Positions 1 to 10,474 of a stretch of 64,000 nt of DNA are shown in pieces (within the stretch, counting starts at the first letter, position 1; the number at the start of each line of letters is the position of its first letter). Where the stretch lies: contig NZ_JBGFGP010000151.1 of NCBI RefSeq assembly GCF_041224545.1, positions 13,379-77,378 of the forward strand, in the 5' to 3' direction. Source of the DNA: Sedimentitalea sp041224545. Lineage in GTDB: Bacteria; Pseudomonadota; Alphaproteobacteria; Rhodobacterales; Rhodobacteraceae. The position numbers and the translations under genes are program-made. The notes beneath the pieces are model-generated. The model did no database searches, was not told where the DNA came from, and saw only the letters and a program-made list of their open reading frames with translations.

Positions 1-621
1 ATCCCGCTCTTTGGCAAGGACATGTTTGCCTCGCTCGCGCTGGCCAGCAAATGGATTCACAACAATGTCGCATGGGCGTTCATGGTCGGGTTGGTCATCG
101 TCATGCTGAACTGGACCCTGCAGAACATTCCCAACAAGCATGATCTGAAATGGCTGGCCATGGCGGGCGGGCTGTTCTCCAAGGGTGTTCACGCGCCCGC
201 GCGAAAGTTCAATGCCGGCCAGAAGATGATCTTCTGGGGATGCGTCATTCTCGGCCTGTCGATCAGCGCCTCGGGTCTGTCGCTGCTGTTTCCGTTCGAA
301 ATGCCGATGTTTGCCAAGACCTTTGCCATCCTGAACGATATCGGCGTACCCGGGTGGTTCGGACTTGAACCCTTTCCCGAAGTTCTCGCCGCGCAGGAAG
401 AGATGCAATATGCCCAGCTCTGGCATGCCATCGTCGCCTTTGTCTTCATGGCGATGATTTTCGCCCATATCTACCTTGGCACCATCGGCATGGAAGGCGC
501 ATTTGACGCCATGGGTTCGGGCGAGGTCGACGAACAATGGGCGCGCGAACATCACGGCCTGTGGGTCGACGAAGTCAGGGCAAAGGAAGCGGAAAACGCC
601 TCCGCCACCCCAGCCGAGTAA
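1..621 (+). CDS. Formate dehydrogenase gamma subunit (cytochrome b556), 3' part
   Basis: The reading frame is open from base 1, so the 5' end lies outside the window; 206 codons are visible. This is the C-terminal part of the membrane cytochrome b subunit that takes electrons from the catalytic and iron-sulfur subunits of respiratory formate dehydrogenase into the membrane. Three hydrophobic segments are visible (about codons 17-38, 75-98 and 136-162), and the last carries His residues in the LWHAIVAF and IFAHIYLG stretches that fit haem b ligation. The tail is hydrophilic. The next gene starts two bases after the stop, so they are probably co-transcribed. Confidence 0.9.
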   Translation: MPLFGKDMFASLALASKWIHNNVAWAFMVGLVIVMLNWTLQNIPNKHDLKWLAMAGGLFSKGVHAPARKFNAGQKMIFWGCVILGLSISASGLSLLFPFEMPMFAKTFAILNDIGVPGWFGLEPFPEVLAAQEEMQYAQLWHAIVAFVFMAMIFAHIYLGTIGMEGAFDAMGSGEVDEQWAREHHGLWVDEVRAKEAENASATPAE

Positions 622-623
622 CC

Positions 624-1934
624 ATGTGGCGCGCGCTCGCCCTGACTGCTGCACTCCTGCCGCTGCCGGTATCGGCACAGGATTTCTTCACGCTCAAGGG
701 CCATGGCGGACCGATCATGGACATCGCCGTTTCGCAATCCGGTCGCATCGCGACCGCCAGTTTCGACAACGCGGTCGGTCTGTGGACCGGTGAAACGCCA
801 AACTGGTTCGAAGGACATCGTGCAGCCGTCAACACCGTCATCTTCGCGGGCGAATCGACCCTGGTCTCTGCCGGCGACGATTTCCAGATACGTGTGTGGG
901 ACATCGCTGAAAATCGCGGCCGGACGATCGGTACGCACAAGGGCAAGGTTGTCGACCTTGCCTATTCCCCCTCCGCCAACCTGCTCGCCGCCGCAAGCTG
1001 GGACGGGTCCATCAGCCTGTGGTCCTTGCCCGGTCAGGACACCGGCGAACCGCTGGCCACGTTCGACGGCCACGATCAGGGTGTCAACGGTGTCGCTTTT
1101 TCTCCGGATGGCGGCACGCTCTACTCGGCATCCATGGACGGCTCGATCCGCCTTTGGGATATCGAGACGGCCAGCGAACGGCAAATCCTCGTCAACCACG
1201 GATTTGGCATCAACGAGCTGGTCCTGAACCCGCGGGCCGGTTGGCTCGCCTACGGGGCCGTCGATGGGGTCACGCGGATCGTCGATACGGACACCGGAAC
1301 CGAACTGCATGACTTCACCCTTGATCGACGGCCCATTCTCGCAATGGCCCTGTCACGCGACGGACGATTCCTCGCAGTCGGGGATGGCGAGGGGTATATC
1401 ATGGTCATCGACACGCGTCGCTGGCGCGTTGCGCATGACTTTCGCGCCACCCTGCGCGGCCCGGTCTGGGCGCTGGCCTTTTCAAATGATGGCGCCAACA
1501 TCCATGCGGGCGGCCTGGATGAAGCGATATACAGCTGGCCCCTGGCCAATCTTGACGCGTATGGTCCGATGGCGGCGACCGAACACAGCTATCTCAGGGA
1601 CCCTGCCGCAATGGATAACGGTGAACGACAATTCGTGCGAAAATGCTCGATCTGCCACAGCCTGACCCCCGGCAGCGGACGCCGCGCCGGCCCGACCCTT
1701 TATCGCCTGTTCGGACGCCCGGCCGGTAGCGTACCAGACTACGCCTATTCCCGAGACCTGAGCGCGTCCGGCATCATCTGGGACGCGGAGAGCATAAATG
1801 CGCTTTTCGATCTCGGCCCCGATCATTACATTCCCGGGAGCAAGATGCCGATGCAACGGATCACCAACCCCGGCGACCGGGCCGACCTGATCGCCTATAT
1901 GCGCCGGGCCACAGCCGGAGACACCACAGAATGA
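624..1934 (+). CDS. WD40 beta-propeller / c-type cytochrome fusion protein
   Basis: A 436-residue exported protein. The start at 624 gives a clean signal peptide ending near VSAQ, two bases after the formate dehydrogenase gamma stop; a longer frame reaches further upstream but would overlap that gene. Residues ~25-320 are WD40 repeats (repeated GH...V..V.FS..G..L.S...DG.I.LWD patterns). Residues ~330-436 form a class I cytochrome c domain with the haem motif CSICH (Cys341, Cys344, His345) and a later KMPMQ stretch that can supply the axial Met. Position suggests a periplasmic electron-transfer partner or assembly factor of formate dehydrogenase; that role is inferred. The stop overlaps the next start (ATGA). 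Confidence 0.88.
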   Translation: MWRALALTAALLPLPVSAQDFFTLKGHGGPIMDIAVSQSGRIATASFDNAVGLWTGETPNWFEGHRAAVNTVIFAGESTLVSAGDDFQIRVWDIAENRGRTIGTHKGKVVDLAYSPSANLLAAASWDGSISLWSLPGQDTGEPLATFDGHDQGVNGVAFSPDGGTLYSASMDGSIRLWDIETASERQILVNHGFGINELVLNPRAGWLAYGAVDGVTRIVDTDTGTELHDFTLDRRPILAMALSRDGRFLAVGDGEGYIMVIDTRRWRVAHDFRATLRGPVWALAFSNDGANIHAGGLDEAIYSWPLANLDAYGPMAATEHSYLRDPAAMDNGERQFVRKCSICHSLTPGSGRRAGPTLYRLFGRPAGSVPDYAYSRDLSASGIIWDAESINALFDLGPDHYIPGSKMPMQRITNPGDRADLIAYMRRATAGDTTE

Positions 1935-2062
1935 AATCCATGCTGAGCGCCTTTGCCATGATCGCGGTGATCGCTGTCGCCGCCTCCTACGGCCTGCACA
2001 GGGCGGGCTTCTCCGCCGCCCAGAGCGGCAGCGGCCCCGATGTCCGTCTTGACAGCGAATGA
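1931..2062 (+). CDS. 43-residue single-pass membrane peptide in the formate dehydrogenase operon
   Basis: A very short frame that fits exactly between its neighbours: its ATG overlaps the stop of the WD40-cytochrome gene (ATGA) and its TGA overlaps the ATG of the next gene (ATGA). The product starts MKSMLSAFAMIAVIAV, giving one transmembrane helix at about residues 4-20, then a Ser/Gly-rich hydrophilic tail ending LDSE. This tight translational coupling on both sides is the main evidence that it is real. The function is unknown; it may be a small accessory subunit of the formate dehydrogenase complex, or a signal-anchored peptide. Confidence 0.65.
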   Translation: MKSMLSAFAMIAVIAVAASYGLHRAGFSAAQSGSGPDVRLDSE

Positions 2063-2931
2063 ACGACTATCTGACCACGCGCGAGCTGGCCGATCTGCTT
2101 CGCATCGGCGAACGTAAGGTCTATGATCTCGCCGGCAACGGAGAGGTTCCCTGTGTGCGGGCGGTCGGCAAGCTGCTGTTTCCCCGTGCCGAGATCACCG
2201 CGTGGCTGAACGCCTCACGCAGCGGGCCGCACGTGGCCGACGCCCCCCTGCCCCCGATCATCGCCGGCAGTCATGACCCGCTGCTGGACTGGGCGCTACG
2301 CGAAAGCCGTTCGGAACTGGCCAGCTTCTATGACGGGTCCTACGACGGGCTCGAACGCCTCGCCGCGCGTTCGGCACAGGCTGCGGGCCTTCACATCCGC
2401 GAGGACAGTGGCTGGAACCGCGACGCCCTGCGCGACGCCCTCGGAGAGGCTCCGGTCGTGCTGGTGCAAATCGCCGAGCGGCAACGCGGGCTGCTGCTCT
2501 CCCCCGGAACCGGCGGAGTGTCGGATTTTTCCGACCTCGCCGGGCGACGCGTCGCGCTGCGCCAGGGCAGCGCCGCCAGCCAGCGGGAGTTCGAAACCCG
2601 GCTGACAGGGGCGGGCCTGACCCTGCAGGACATCAACCCGCTGCCAGTCCGCGCCCGCACGGAAGAAGAGCTCGCGATTGCCCTGCACGATGGCAAGGCA
2701 GAGGTGGGCTTCGGTCTCGGCGCGCTCGCCGGTCTCTACGGGCTCGACTTCATTCCGCTCGCGGTCGAACGGTTCGACCTCGCAATCTGGCGGCGCGCAT
2801 GGTTCGAACCGCCGCTGCAGAAACTCATGCGCTTCCTCGCCTCGCCCGCCTGCGCCGAACGCGCTGCCGAACTGCCGGGCTATGACCTTTCCGGGCTGGG
2901 AACCATCCACTACAACGGCGCCGACGGCTGA
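2059..2931 (+). CDS. Excisionase-type HTH regulator with periplasmic-binding-like domain
   Basis: A 290-residue cytoplasmic protein. Residues ~3-52 (YLTTRELADLLRIGERKVYD...) match the MerR/excisionase-type helix-turn-helix. Residues ~85-285 resemble a type 2 periplasmic-binding fold (PBP-like), with the characteristic DLAGRRVALRQGSAASQ and ALHDGKAEVGFGLGALAG stretches. Proteins of this architecture often accompany molybdoenzyme genes and are presumed to sense a small molecule such as molybdate or a pterin; the ligand here is not known. It is the last gene of the formate dehydrogenase operon and overlaps the preceding small gene by four bases. A hairpin follows at 2967-2987. Confidence 0.8.
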   Translation: MNDYLTTRELADLLRIGERKVYDLAGNGEVPCVRAVGKLLFPRAEITAWLNASRSGPHVADAPLPPIIAGSHDPLLDWALRESRSELASFYDGSYDGLERLAARSAQAAGLHIREDSGWNRDALRDALGEAPVVLVQIAERQRGLLLSPGTGGVSDFSDLAGRRVALRQGSAASQREFETRLTGAGLTLQDINPLPVRARTEEELAIALHDGKAEVGFGLGALAGLYGLDFIPLAVERFDLAIWRRAWFEPPLQKLMRFLASPACAERAAELPGYDLSGLGTIHYNGADG

Positions 2932-2966
2932 TCCTTATTCATCTTTGGGAAAATACTCCGGGGTGC

Positions 2967-2987
2967 CCGAGGGGCAGCGCCCCTCGG
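2967..2987 (+). terminator. Strong GC hairpin ending the formate dehydrogenase operon, in a repeat-like context
   Basis: Perfect 9-bp stem (CCGAGGGGC / GCCCCTCGG) with an AGC loop, 36 bases after the stop of the HTH regulator. There is no U tract behind it, but the preceding bases (2938-2963, with ATTCATCTTTGG and AAATACTCCGGGG) look like an element that I recall at many gene ends in Rhodobacterales genomes. It also lies downstream of the convergent VOC gene. Confidence 0.65.
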
Positions 2988-2996
2988 CCCCGCCAC

Positions 2997-3587
2997 CTAC
3001 CCCGACGCATACGGATCTTTCGGGGACCTGTCCGACGACAGGCTGTCCTGGCGCGCCAGGACCAGATCCTCGATGGCATCCGCCAGATGAATACGGTCAA
3101 TGTGATGATCGCCACGCGCCACGCGCAGGCGATGCGCCCGGATCATCACATCCGCATATGTACAGCCTGCCGGAGGTTCAAAGCGGTAGCTGGCGAGTTC
3201 GATCAACAATCCCAGCGGATCCCTGAAATAGATCGAATCCATGAAGCCGCGATCCTTGGGACCCGAATGGTCGATGCCGCGTTCGTCGAGCCGTTCAACC
3301 GCTTGCCAGAATGTGGCCTGGCTGACATTGAAGGCCAGATGATGCACGCATCCCGGCTCGGTCGGTGTACGGTCCGGCGTGCCTTTGCGAGTCTCATCGG
3401 TAAATACCGTGATCAGACGCCCGTCCCCCGGATCGAAATAAACGTGCCCCTCGCCGGGATTGTCGAGATTTGGCTGATCGAAGACAAATGGCATCCCGAG
3501 CACCCCTTCCCAGAAATCGATGGTCGTCTGCCGGTCCGCCCCGGTCAGGGTGATGTGATGCACTCCCTGGGTCTGTAACTTGCGCAT
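2997..3587 (-). CDS. VOC (glyoxalase / ring-cleavage dioxygenase fold) family protein
   Basis: A 196-residue protein with two beta-alpha-beta-beta-beta modules of the vicinal oxygen chelate fold. Metal-ligand-like residues are His in GVHHITLT near the N-terminus, His in GCVHHLAFN at about residue 85, and Glu in GLLIELASY near residue 130. The start at 3587 was chosen because a purine-rich GGAGGAGG ribosome site sits just upstream; a longer frame starting at 3638 lacks this. The C-terminal ~45 residues extend past the domain and are of low complexity. Substrate unknown; the sequence is closer to ring-cleaving dioxygenase-type VOC proteins than to lactoylglutathione lyase. Confidence 0.85.
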   Translation of the reverse strand: MRKLQTQGVHHITLTGADRQTTIDFWEGVLGMPFVFDQPNLDNPGEGHVYFDPGDGRLITVFTDETRKGTPDRTPTEPGCVHHLAFNVSQATFWQAVERLDERGIDHSGPKDRGFMDSIYFRDPLGLLIELASYRFEPPAGCTYADVMIRAHRLRVARGDHHIDRIHLADAIEDLVLARQDSLSSDRSPKDPYASG

Positions 3588-3731
3588 GCTGCCTCCTCCC
3601 TTTGCACCCAGACTGCCACGCAATATCCCGCCTGTCATCCACGCGAAACCGGCAGGACACCGCCGAGGCTCGGCATGCGCCGCGACAAGTGCGGCGCGCG
3701 CCCTTATCTCTGGTGAAAGGAGAGCGTTTCA

Positions 3732-4079
3732 ATGCGACTGGTCTACATCATCCCGGCCCTCGGCTTCTGCGTAGCCCTTATGGCCTCCGCCCTGTCGGTC
3801 GATGCCAAGGACAAACCCTATGCCGACAAGGGTTGCCCACCGGGGCTCGCCAAAAAATCACCGTCCTGCGTGCCGCCGGGCCAGGCGAAAAAATACAACG
3901 CGCCTTATCGTATCGGCGACCGGATCCTTGACGGCTACGTGATCGTCGAGCGGCCCGGTCGCTATGGGCTGGACCCAAGCCAGACCTATTTCCGCGTCGG
4001 GGACAATATCTTTCGGGTCAATCGCGAAACCCGGGAAGTGCTCGATTTCATCGGCGCAGCGGCGGCTCTTCTGGACTGA
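3732..4079 (+). CDS. Small secreted conserved protein next to uvrA
   Basis: A 115-residue protein with an N-terminal signal peptide (hydrophobic residues ~5-22, cleavage after VDA). The mature part has PPGLAKK and PPGQAKK repeats with two Cys, then a region with RIGD, DGYVIVERPGRYGL and RVGDNIFRVNRETREVLDFI that looks like an RcnB-like or periplasmic anchor domain. A good Shine-Dalgarno (AAAGGAGAG) precedes the start. Relatives beside uvrA have been mislabelled excinuclease subunits in databases; nothing here resembles UvrA. It is convergent with uvrA, with 12 bases between the stops. Confidence 0.75.
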   Translation: MRLVYIIPALGFCVALMASALSVDAKDKPYADKGCPPGLAKKSPSCVPPGQAKKYNAPYRIGDRILDGYVIVERPGRYGLDPSQTYFRVGDNIFRVNRETREVLDFIGAAAALLD

Positions 4080-4091
4080 AGACTGGCAGGC

Positions 4092-6977
<2,886 letters not shown>

Positions 6978-7036
6978 GCCCTCGTTTCACGGTTAACACA
7001 TAGTGACCCCGGGCTGAGTCTCCAACAGAAAAATAA

Positions 7037-7051
7037 GAACATTACAAGAAC
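7037..7051 (-). promoter_or_regulatory. LexA (SOS) box of uvrA
   Basis: On the minus strand the sequence is GTTC, seven bases (TTGTAAT), GTTC: an exact match to the direct-repeat SOS box GTTC-N7-GTTC known for Alphaproteobacteria. It lies 60 bases upstream of the uvrA start. The seven-base spacing and placement upstream of a classical SOS gene make chance unlikely. Confidence 0.85.
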
Positions 7052-7194
7052 GAAAGTCTTTTCGACGCACGAAGGTCTCCGTCCTCGCGACGCCGCCACA
7101 GGCATCAGCCGAGTTTTGACAGGGCACACCCTGCCCCGCTAGGATTTATCACGACGCCAACACCGCCCTAAACCTGCGAAAGGGGAGTTTGCGG

Positions 7195-8370
7195 ATGCCT
7201 TCGATGTACCTGGTCGCGAACGAGGTCTTCTTTACCTCATACGGGCATATCCAGTTCGTCTTTGATGCCGATGACAGCTATGGCAGCGGTGACGAGCGCG
7301 AGATCGAGGTTCAACCGACCTCGCTGGGCTTTGGTGACTGGGATGTCAGCCCGGTTCAGAACCTCGACATCCCCTCTGGTGTCGACAGCGTCGCGGTCAG
7401 GCTCGACATGCCGCAGGGCCGCAATGTCTCCGACATCTGGGACCTGCTTGCGAATGTGCGTGATTTCTTTGCCGGGATTACCGTGGACTATCGGCTTGGA
7501 ATCACGGGGTCCATCGAAGGGCAGAACAGCAACACCTACATCACCACCCTCGCGCATATTGTCGGTCTCGACATTGCCCCGGCTATCGCAACCCTGCTGG
7601 CATCGCATCACATCGGCGCGTTGCCCGGTCTCGACCGGAACGTGCTGTTTGACCATATCACCTCGAACGGGAGCGCGCTGCCGCCGGTCGCGCTGAGTCT
7701 CGCCGGAACCGATGGGGCCGACATACTCGCCGGCGGCGACGGGGCCGACACCCTGAGCGGTGCACAGGGGCGCGATATATTGCACGGGTTCGGCGACAAC
7801 GACACGCTTAGCGGCGGAAACGGGCACGACACCATTTTGGGCGGGGATGGCGACGACACGGCCAACGGCAATCACGGGCGGGATCGGATCGCCGGCGAAA
7901 ACGGCGATGACATATTATCCGGACAGGGCGGCAACGACCGATTGACCGGCGGCGCGGGCGACGACCTGCTGCGCGGCGGGGCCGGGGCAGACTGGCTTGC
8001 GGGCAACGCTGGCTCTGACAGGCTCTGGGGTGGCAAGGACGCGGATGTGTTGCGCGGTGGCCGGGGGCATGACGATCTCTTCGGCCAGGGCGGCGATGAT
8101 GTTCTGCACGGCATGGCTGGCAACGATGTGATGAGCGGCGGCGGCGGGTCCGACGTTTTCCTGTTTGACGGCCTGAGCTACGAAGGACGGGACGAAATCA
8201 CCGATTTCATGATCGGAACCGACATCCTGCGCATATCCGGGCTGGTCTTTGACGATATCGTGATTGAAGGCGGGGACACGGCTCTCATAGCGCTGGATGA
8301 CAAGACCGAAATATCGCTGAACGGGATTCCTGCCGCGCATATCGGCGCAAGCGATTTCGAGTTCGTATAG
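7195..8370 (+). CDS. RTX calcium-binding secreted protein
   Basis: A 391-residue acidic protein without a signal peptide, as expected for type I (ABC) secretion. Residues ~1-165 form an N-terminal domain I do not recognise (it includes GQNSNTYITTLAHIVGLD). Residues ~170-325 hold roughly fifteen glycine/aspartate nonapeptides of the RTX type (GGDGADTLS, GGNGHDTIL, GGAGDDLLR and so on) that bind calcium in a parallel beta roll. The last ~70 residues (SGGGGSDVFLFDG ... DEITDFMIGTDIL) form the usual C-terminal secretion region. The ATG at 7195 is preceded by AGGGGAG at good distance; a TTG two codons earlier is possible. No type I secretion genes are adjacent. Confidence 0.88.
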   Translation: MPSMYLVANEVFFTSYGHIQFVFDADDSYGSGDEREIEVQPTSLGFGDWDVSPVQNLDIPSGVDSVAVRLDMPQGRNVSDIWDLLANVRDFFAGITVDYRLGITGSIEGQNSNTYITTLAHIVGLDIAPAIATLLASHHIGALPGLDRNVLFDHITSNGSALPPVALSLAGTDGADILAGGDGADTLSGAQGRDILHGFGDNDTLSGGNGHDTILGGDGDDTANGNHGRDRIAGENGDDILSGQGGNDRLTGGAGDDLLRGGAGADWLAGNAGSDRLWGGKDADVLRGGRGHDDLFGQGGDDVLHGMAGNDVMSGGGGSDVFLFDGLSYEGRDEITDFMIGTDILRISGLVFDDIVIEGGDTALIALDDKTEISLNGIPAAHIGASDFEFV

Positions 8371-8491
8371 GTCCGCCGATTCGTCATCTCATATCATCAC
8401 GATCAACGAATGACGGTGGCGCGGGTCGGAATCGTGCGGGTCCGCGTGGCCGCCACTCCCGGTTTTGTTCCACGTCCTGTGGGTGATGGCT

Positions 8492-8518
8492 GTCCGACCG
8501 CGCGAGGGGCGGCCGGAC
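8492..8518. terminator. Hairpin between convergent RTX and monooxygenase genes
   Basis: Inverted repeat GTCCGaCCGC / GCGGcCGGAC with one mismatch and a seven-base loop, placed between the convergent genes ending at 8370 and 8529. It could end transcription from either side, but there is no clear U tract. Confidence 0.4.
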
Positions 8519-8528
8519 TCCAGGGGCA

Positions 8529-10328
8529 TCACGACAGGTGATGCACCTCTTGCAAGCCGTAGACGGGCGTATCCAGGCCTTCCTGACGGGCCTTGATCTG
8601 AAGCGCGAGATACAGCGAATAATGTCGCGACTGGTGCAGGTTTCCACCGTGCAGCCAGAGGTTTGGTTGCTGCGTCGGTTTCCACATATTGCGCTGTTCA
8701 CCTTCCCATGGGCCGGGATCCTTGGTGGTGTCCGACCCCAGACCCCAGACCTTGCCGATACGGTCAGCGACCTCCTGGCTGATCAGATCGGCGGCCCAGC
8801 CGTTCATCGATCCGTATCCCGTTGCCATGACGACAAGGTCGGCTTCGAGACGGGTGCCATCGGACAGAACGACCGCATCTTCCTCGAAATGATCGACCTG
8901 TCCTTTAACAAGCTTCACCTCGCCATCGATGATCAACTGGCTGGCACCGACGTCGATGTAATATCCCGATGCGCGGCGCAGGTATTTCATGAACAGACCC
9001 GAGTCATCGTCACCGAAATCAAGTTCGAACCCGGCCTTTTCCAGCCCGGCATAAAACGCGGCATCGCGTTCGCGGATCTGATCGTAAACCGGCTTCTGGA
9101 ATTCATGCATGATGCGATAGGGCAGCGATGCAAAGATCATGTCGGCTTTTTCCGTGGTCACGCCATTGGCCACCGCCTCTTCGGAATAGAGCGCACCGAG
9201 CCCGATCTCCATCAGCGAATCCGAGCGCACGATATGGGTCGATGATCGCTGAACCATCGTGACGTCTACGTCATGTTCCCAGAGTGCCGCGCAGATGTCA
9301 TGGGCCGAGTTGTTTGAGCCGATGACAACCACCTTTTTCCCGGTCCACGCATCCGGCCCCTCGTGTTGCGACGAGTGCTGGATCTCGCCCTTGAACCTGT
9401 CCATGCCGGGAAATTCCGGCATGTTCATCTTGCCGGACATGCCCGTTGCCAGAACAAGCTGCGTGGGTTTCAGAACAACTTTTTCACCGTCGCGGTCGAC
9501 CTCGACGGTCCACTCTCCGGCCTCTTCGTCAAAGCTCGCCTTTGTGACCTCGGAGCGGGTCCAGTAGTTCAGTTCCATAACCCTGGTGTACATTTCCAGC
9601 CAGTCGCCCACCTTGTCCTTCGGGGTAAACACCGGCCAGTTATCCGGGAATTTGATATAGGGCAGATGATCGTACCAGACCGGGTCATGCAGGCAGAGCG
9701 ACTTGTAGCGGTTGCGCCACTGATCACCGGGGCGGTCATGCTTGTCCAGCACGATGGTCGGCACCCCAAGCTGGCGCAAACGTGCACCCAGCGCGATGCC
9801 TCCCTGTCCGCCGCCGATGATTACCGTGTAGGGCTGGGTGTCATATCCCAGCGTGGCGGCCTCGGCCTCGCGCTCTTCCTTCCAGGTGCTGCGGTTCTTG
9901 GCGGCGCCGTGCCTGGCCCCCATCGGCCGCCGTGTGCGACGTGGTTCTTCATGGCCCTTCAATTCCTGCAAGGCGGTCAGCAAGGTCCAGATGCGGTCAT
10001 CCCTCAGCCGGATCAGTCCCCAGCCGCGCCCCAACGCAGTTTCAAAGGTGATCCATGCGGTAATGACGCCGCCCTCCTCGGTCGGCATTTCGCCCTCCTG
10101 AAGCCTGAAGTCGGATGGTCTGATCGATGCAAGCTGGCTGTCCAGCATGTCGCCGATCTGTGCGGGGCCCTCGGCCGTCTTGATATTCCAGGTAAAGGCC
10201 ACCAGATCGCGCCAATAGCTGTCGGTTGCAAACTGCGCCTTGATGCGCTCCACGTCGCCGGCGGCAAAGCCTTCGTTCAGCGCGTCCAGAATGGCCTGCG
10301 TGCGGGTTGTCACTGTTGAATTGAGCAT
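8529..10328 (-). CDS. Flavin-containing monooxygenase-type FAD/NAD(P) oxidoreductase with NTF2-like N-terminus
   Basis: A 599-residue protein. Residues ~8-125 resemble an NTF2/SnoaL-like alpha+beta domain. Residues ~165-590 are a flavoprotein monooxygenase: FAD-binding IIGGGQGGIALG at 170-181, NADPH-binding VVIGSNNSAHDIC at 334-346 (with Asn-Asn in place of the usual Gly), and ATGYGSMNG near 525. This type includes flavin-containing and Baeyer-Villiger-like monooxygenases; the substrate cannot be read from the sequence. A strong ribosome site (AGGAGGA) precedes the start. The AcoR-like regulator lies 146 bases upstream on the same strand, with an inverted repeat between, so it probably controls this gene. 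Confidence 0.85.
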   Translation of the reverse strand: MLNSTVTTRTQAILDALNEGFAAGDVERIKAQFATDSYWRDLVAFTWNIKTAEGPAQIGDMLDSQLASIRPSDFRLQEGEMPTEEGGVITAWITFETALGRGWGLIRLRDDRIWTLLTALQELKGHEEPRRTRRPMGARHGAAKNRSTWKEEREAEAATLGYDTQPYTVIIGGGQGGIALGARLRQLGVPTIVLDKHDRPGDQWRNRYKSLCLHDPVWYDHLPYIKFPDNWPVFTPKDKVGDWLEMYTRVMELNYWTRSEVTKASFDEEAGEWTVEVDRDGEKVVLKPTQLVLATGMSGKMNMPEFPGMDRFKGEIQHSSQHEGPDAWTGKKVVVIGSNNSAHDICAALWEHDVDVTMVQRSSTHIVRSDSLMEIGLGALYSEEAVANGVTTEKADMIFASLPYRIMHEFQKPVYDQIRERDAAFYAGLEKAGFELDFGDDDSGLFMKYLRRASGYYIDVGASQLIIDGEVKLVKGQVDHFEEDAVVLSDGTRLEADLVVMATGYGSMNGWAADLISQEVADRIGKVWGLGSDTTKDPGPWEGEQRNMWKPTQQPNLWLHGGNLHQSRHYSLYLALQIKARQEGLDTPVYGLQEVHHLS

Positions 10329-10442
10329 TGCGTATCCTCCTCATTCGCGTCTCTGTGGCGCAAACTCTGGGTTACGATACCGGCATCACGCCAGTGTTTT
10401 AACGGGGTCTGAAACCGAAAACCGTGCCCGCGCCGGGTTGGC

Positions 10443-10466
10443 GTTGCACGCGCAACAGCGTGCAAC
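10443..10466. promoter_or_regulatory. Inverted repeat upstream of the monooxygenase gene, candidate regulator binding site
   Basis: Perfect 9-bp inverted repeat GTTGCACGC / GCGTGCAAC with a six-base centre (GCAACA) that itself adds a third half-site, giving GTTGC-N4-GCAAC inside the larger palindrome. It lies directly after the AcoR-like regulator gene and about 115 bases upstream of the monooxygenase start, where an upstream activator site would be expected. It could also act as a weak hairpin behind the regulator gene, but it lacks a U tract. Confidence 0.5.
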
Positions 10467-10474
10467 ACGGTCGC

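Noticed and set aside
7730..8140. Tandem short repeats that could suggest a CRISPR or microsatellite
   Set aside because: They are the glycine/aspartate nonapeptide codons of an RTX protein, in frame, with no spacer structure.
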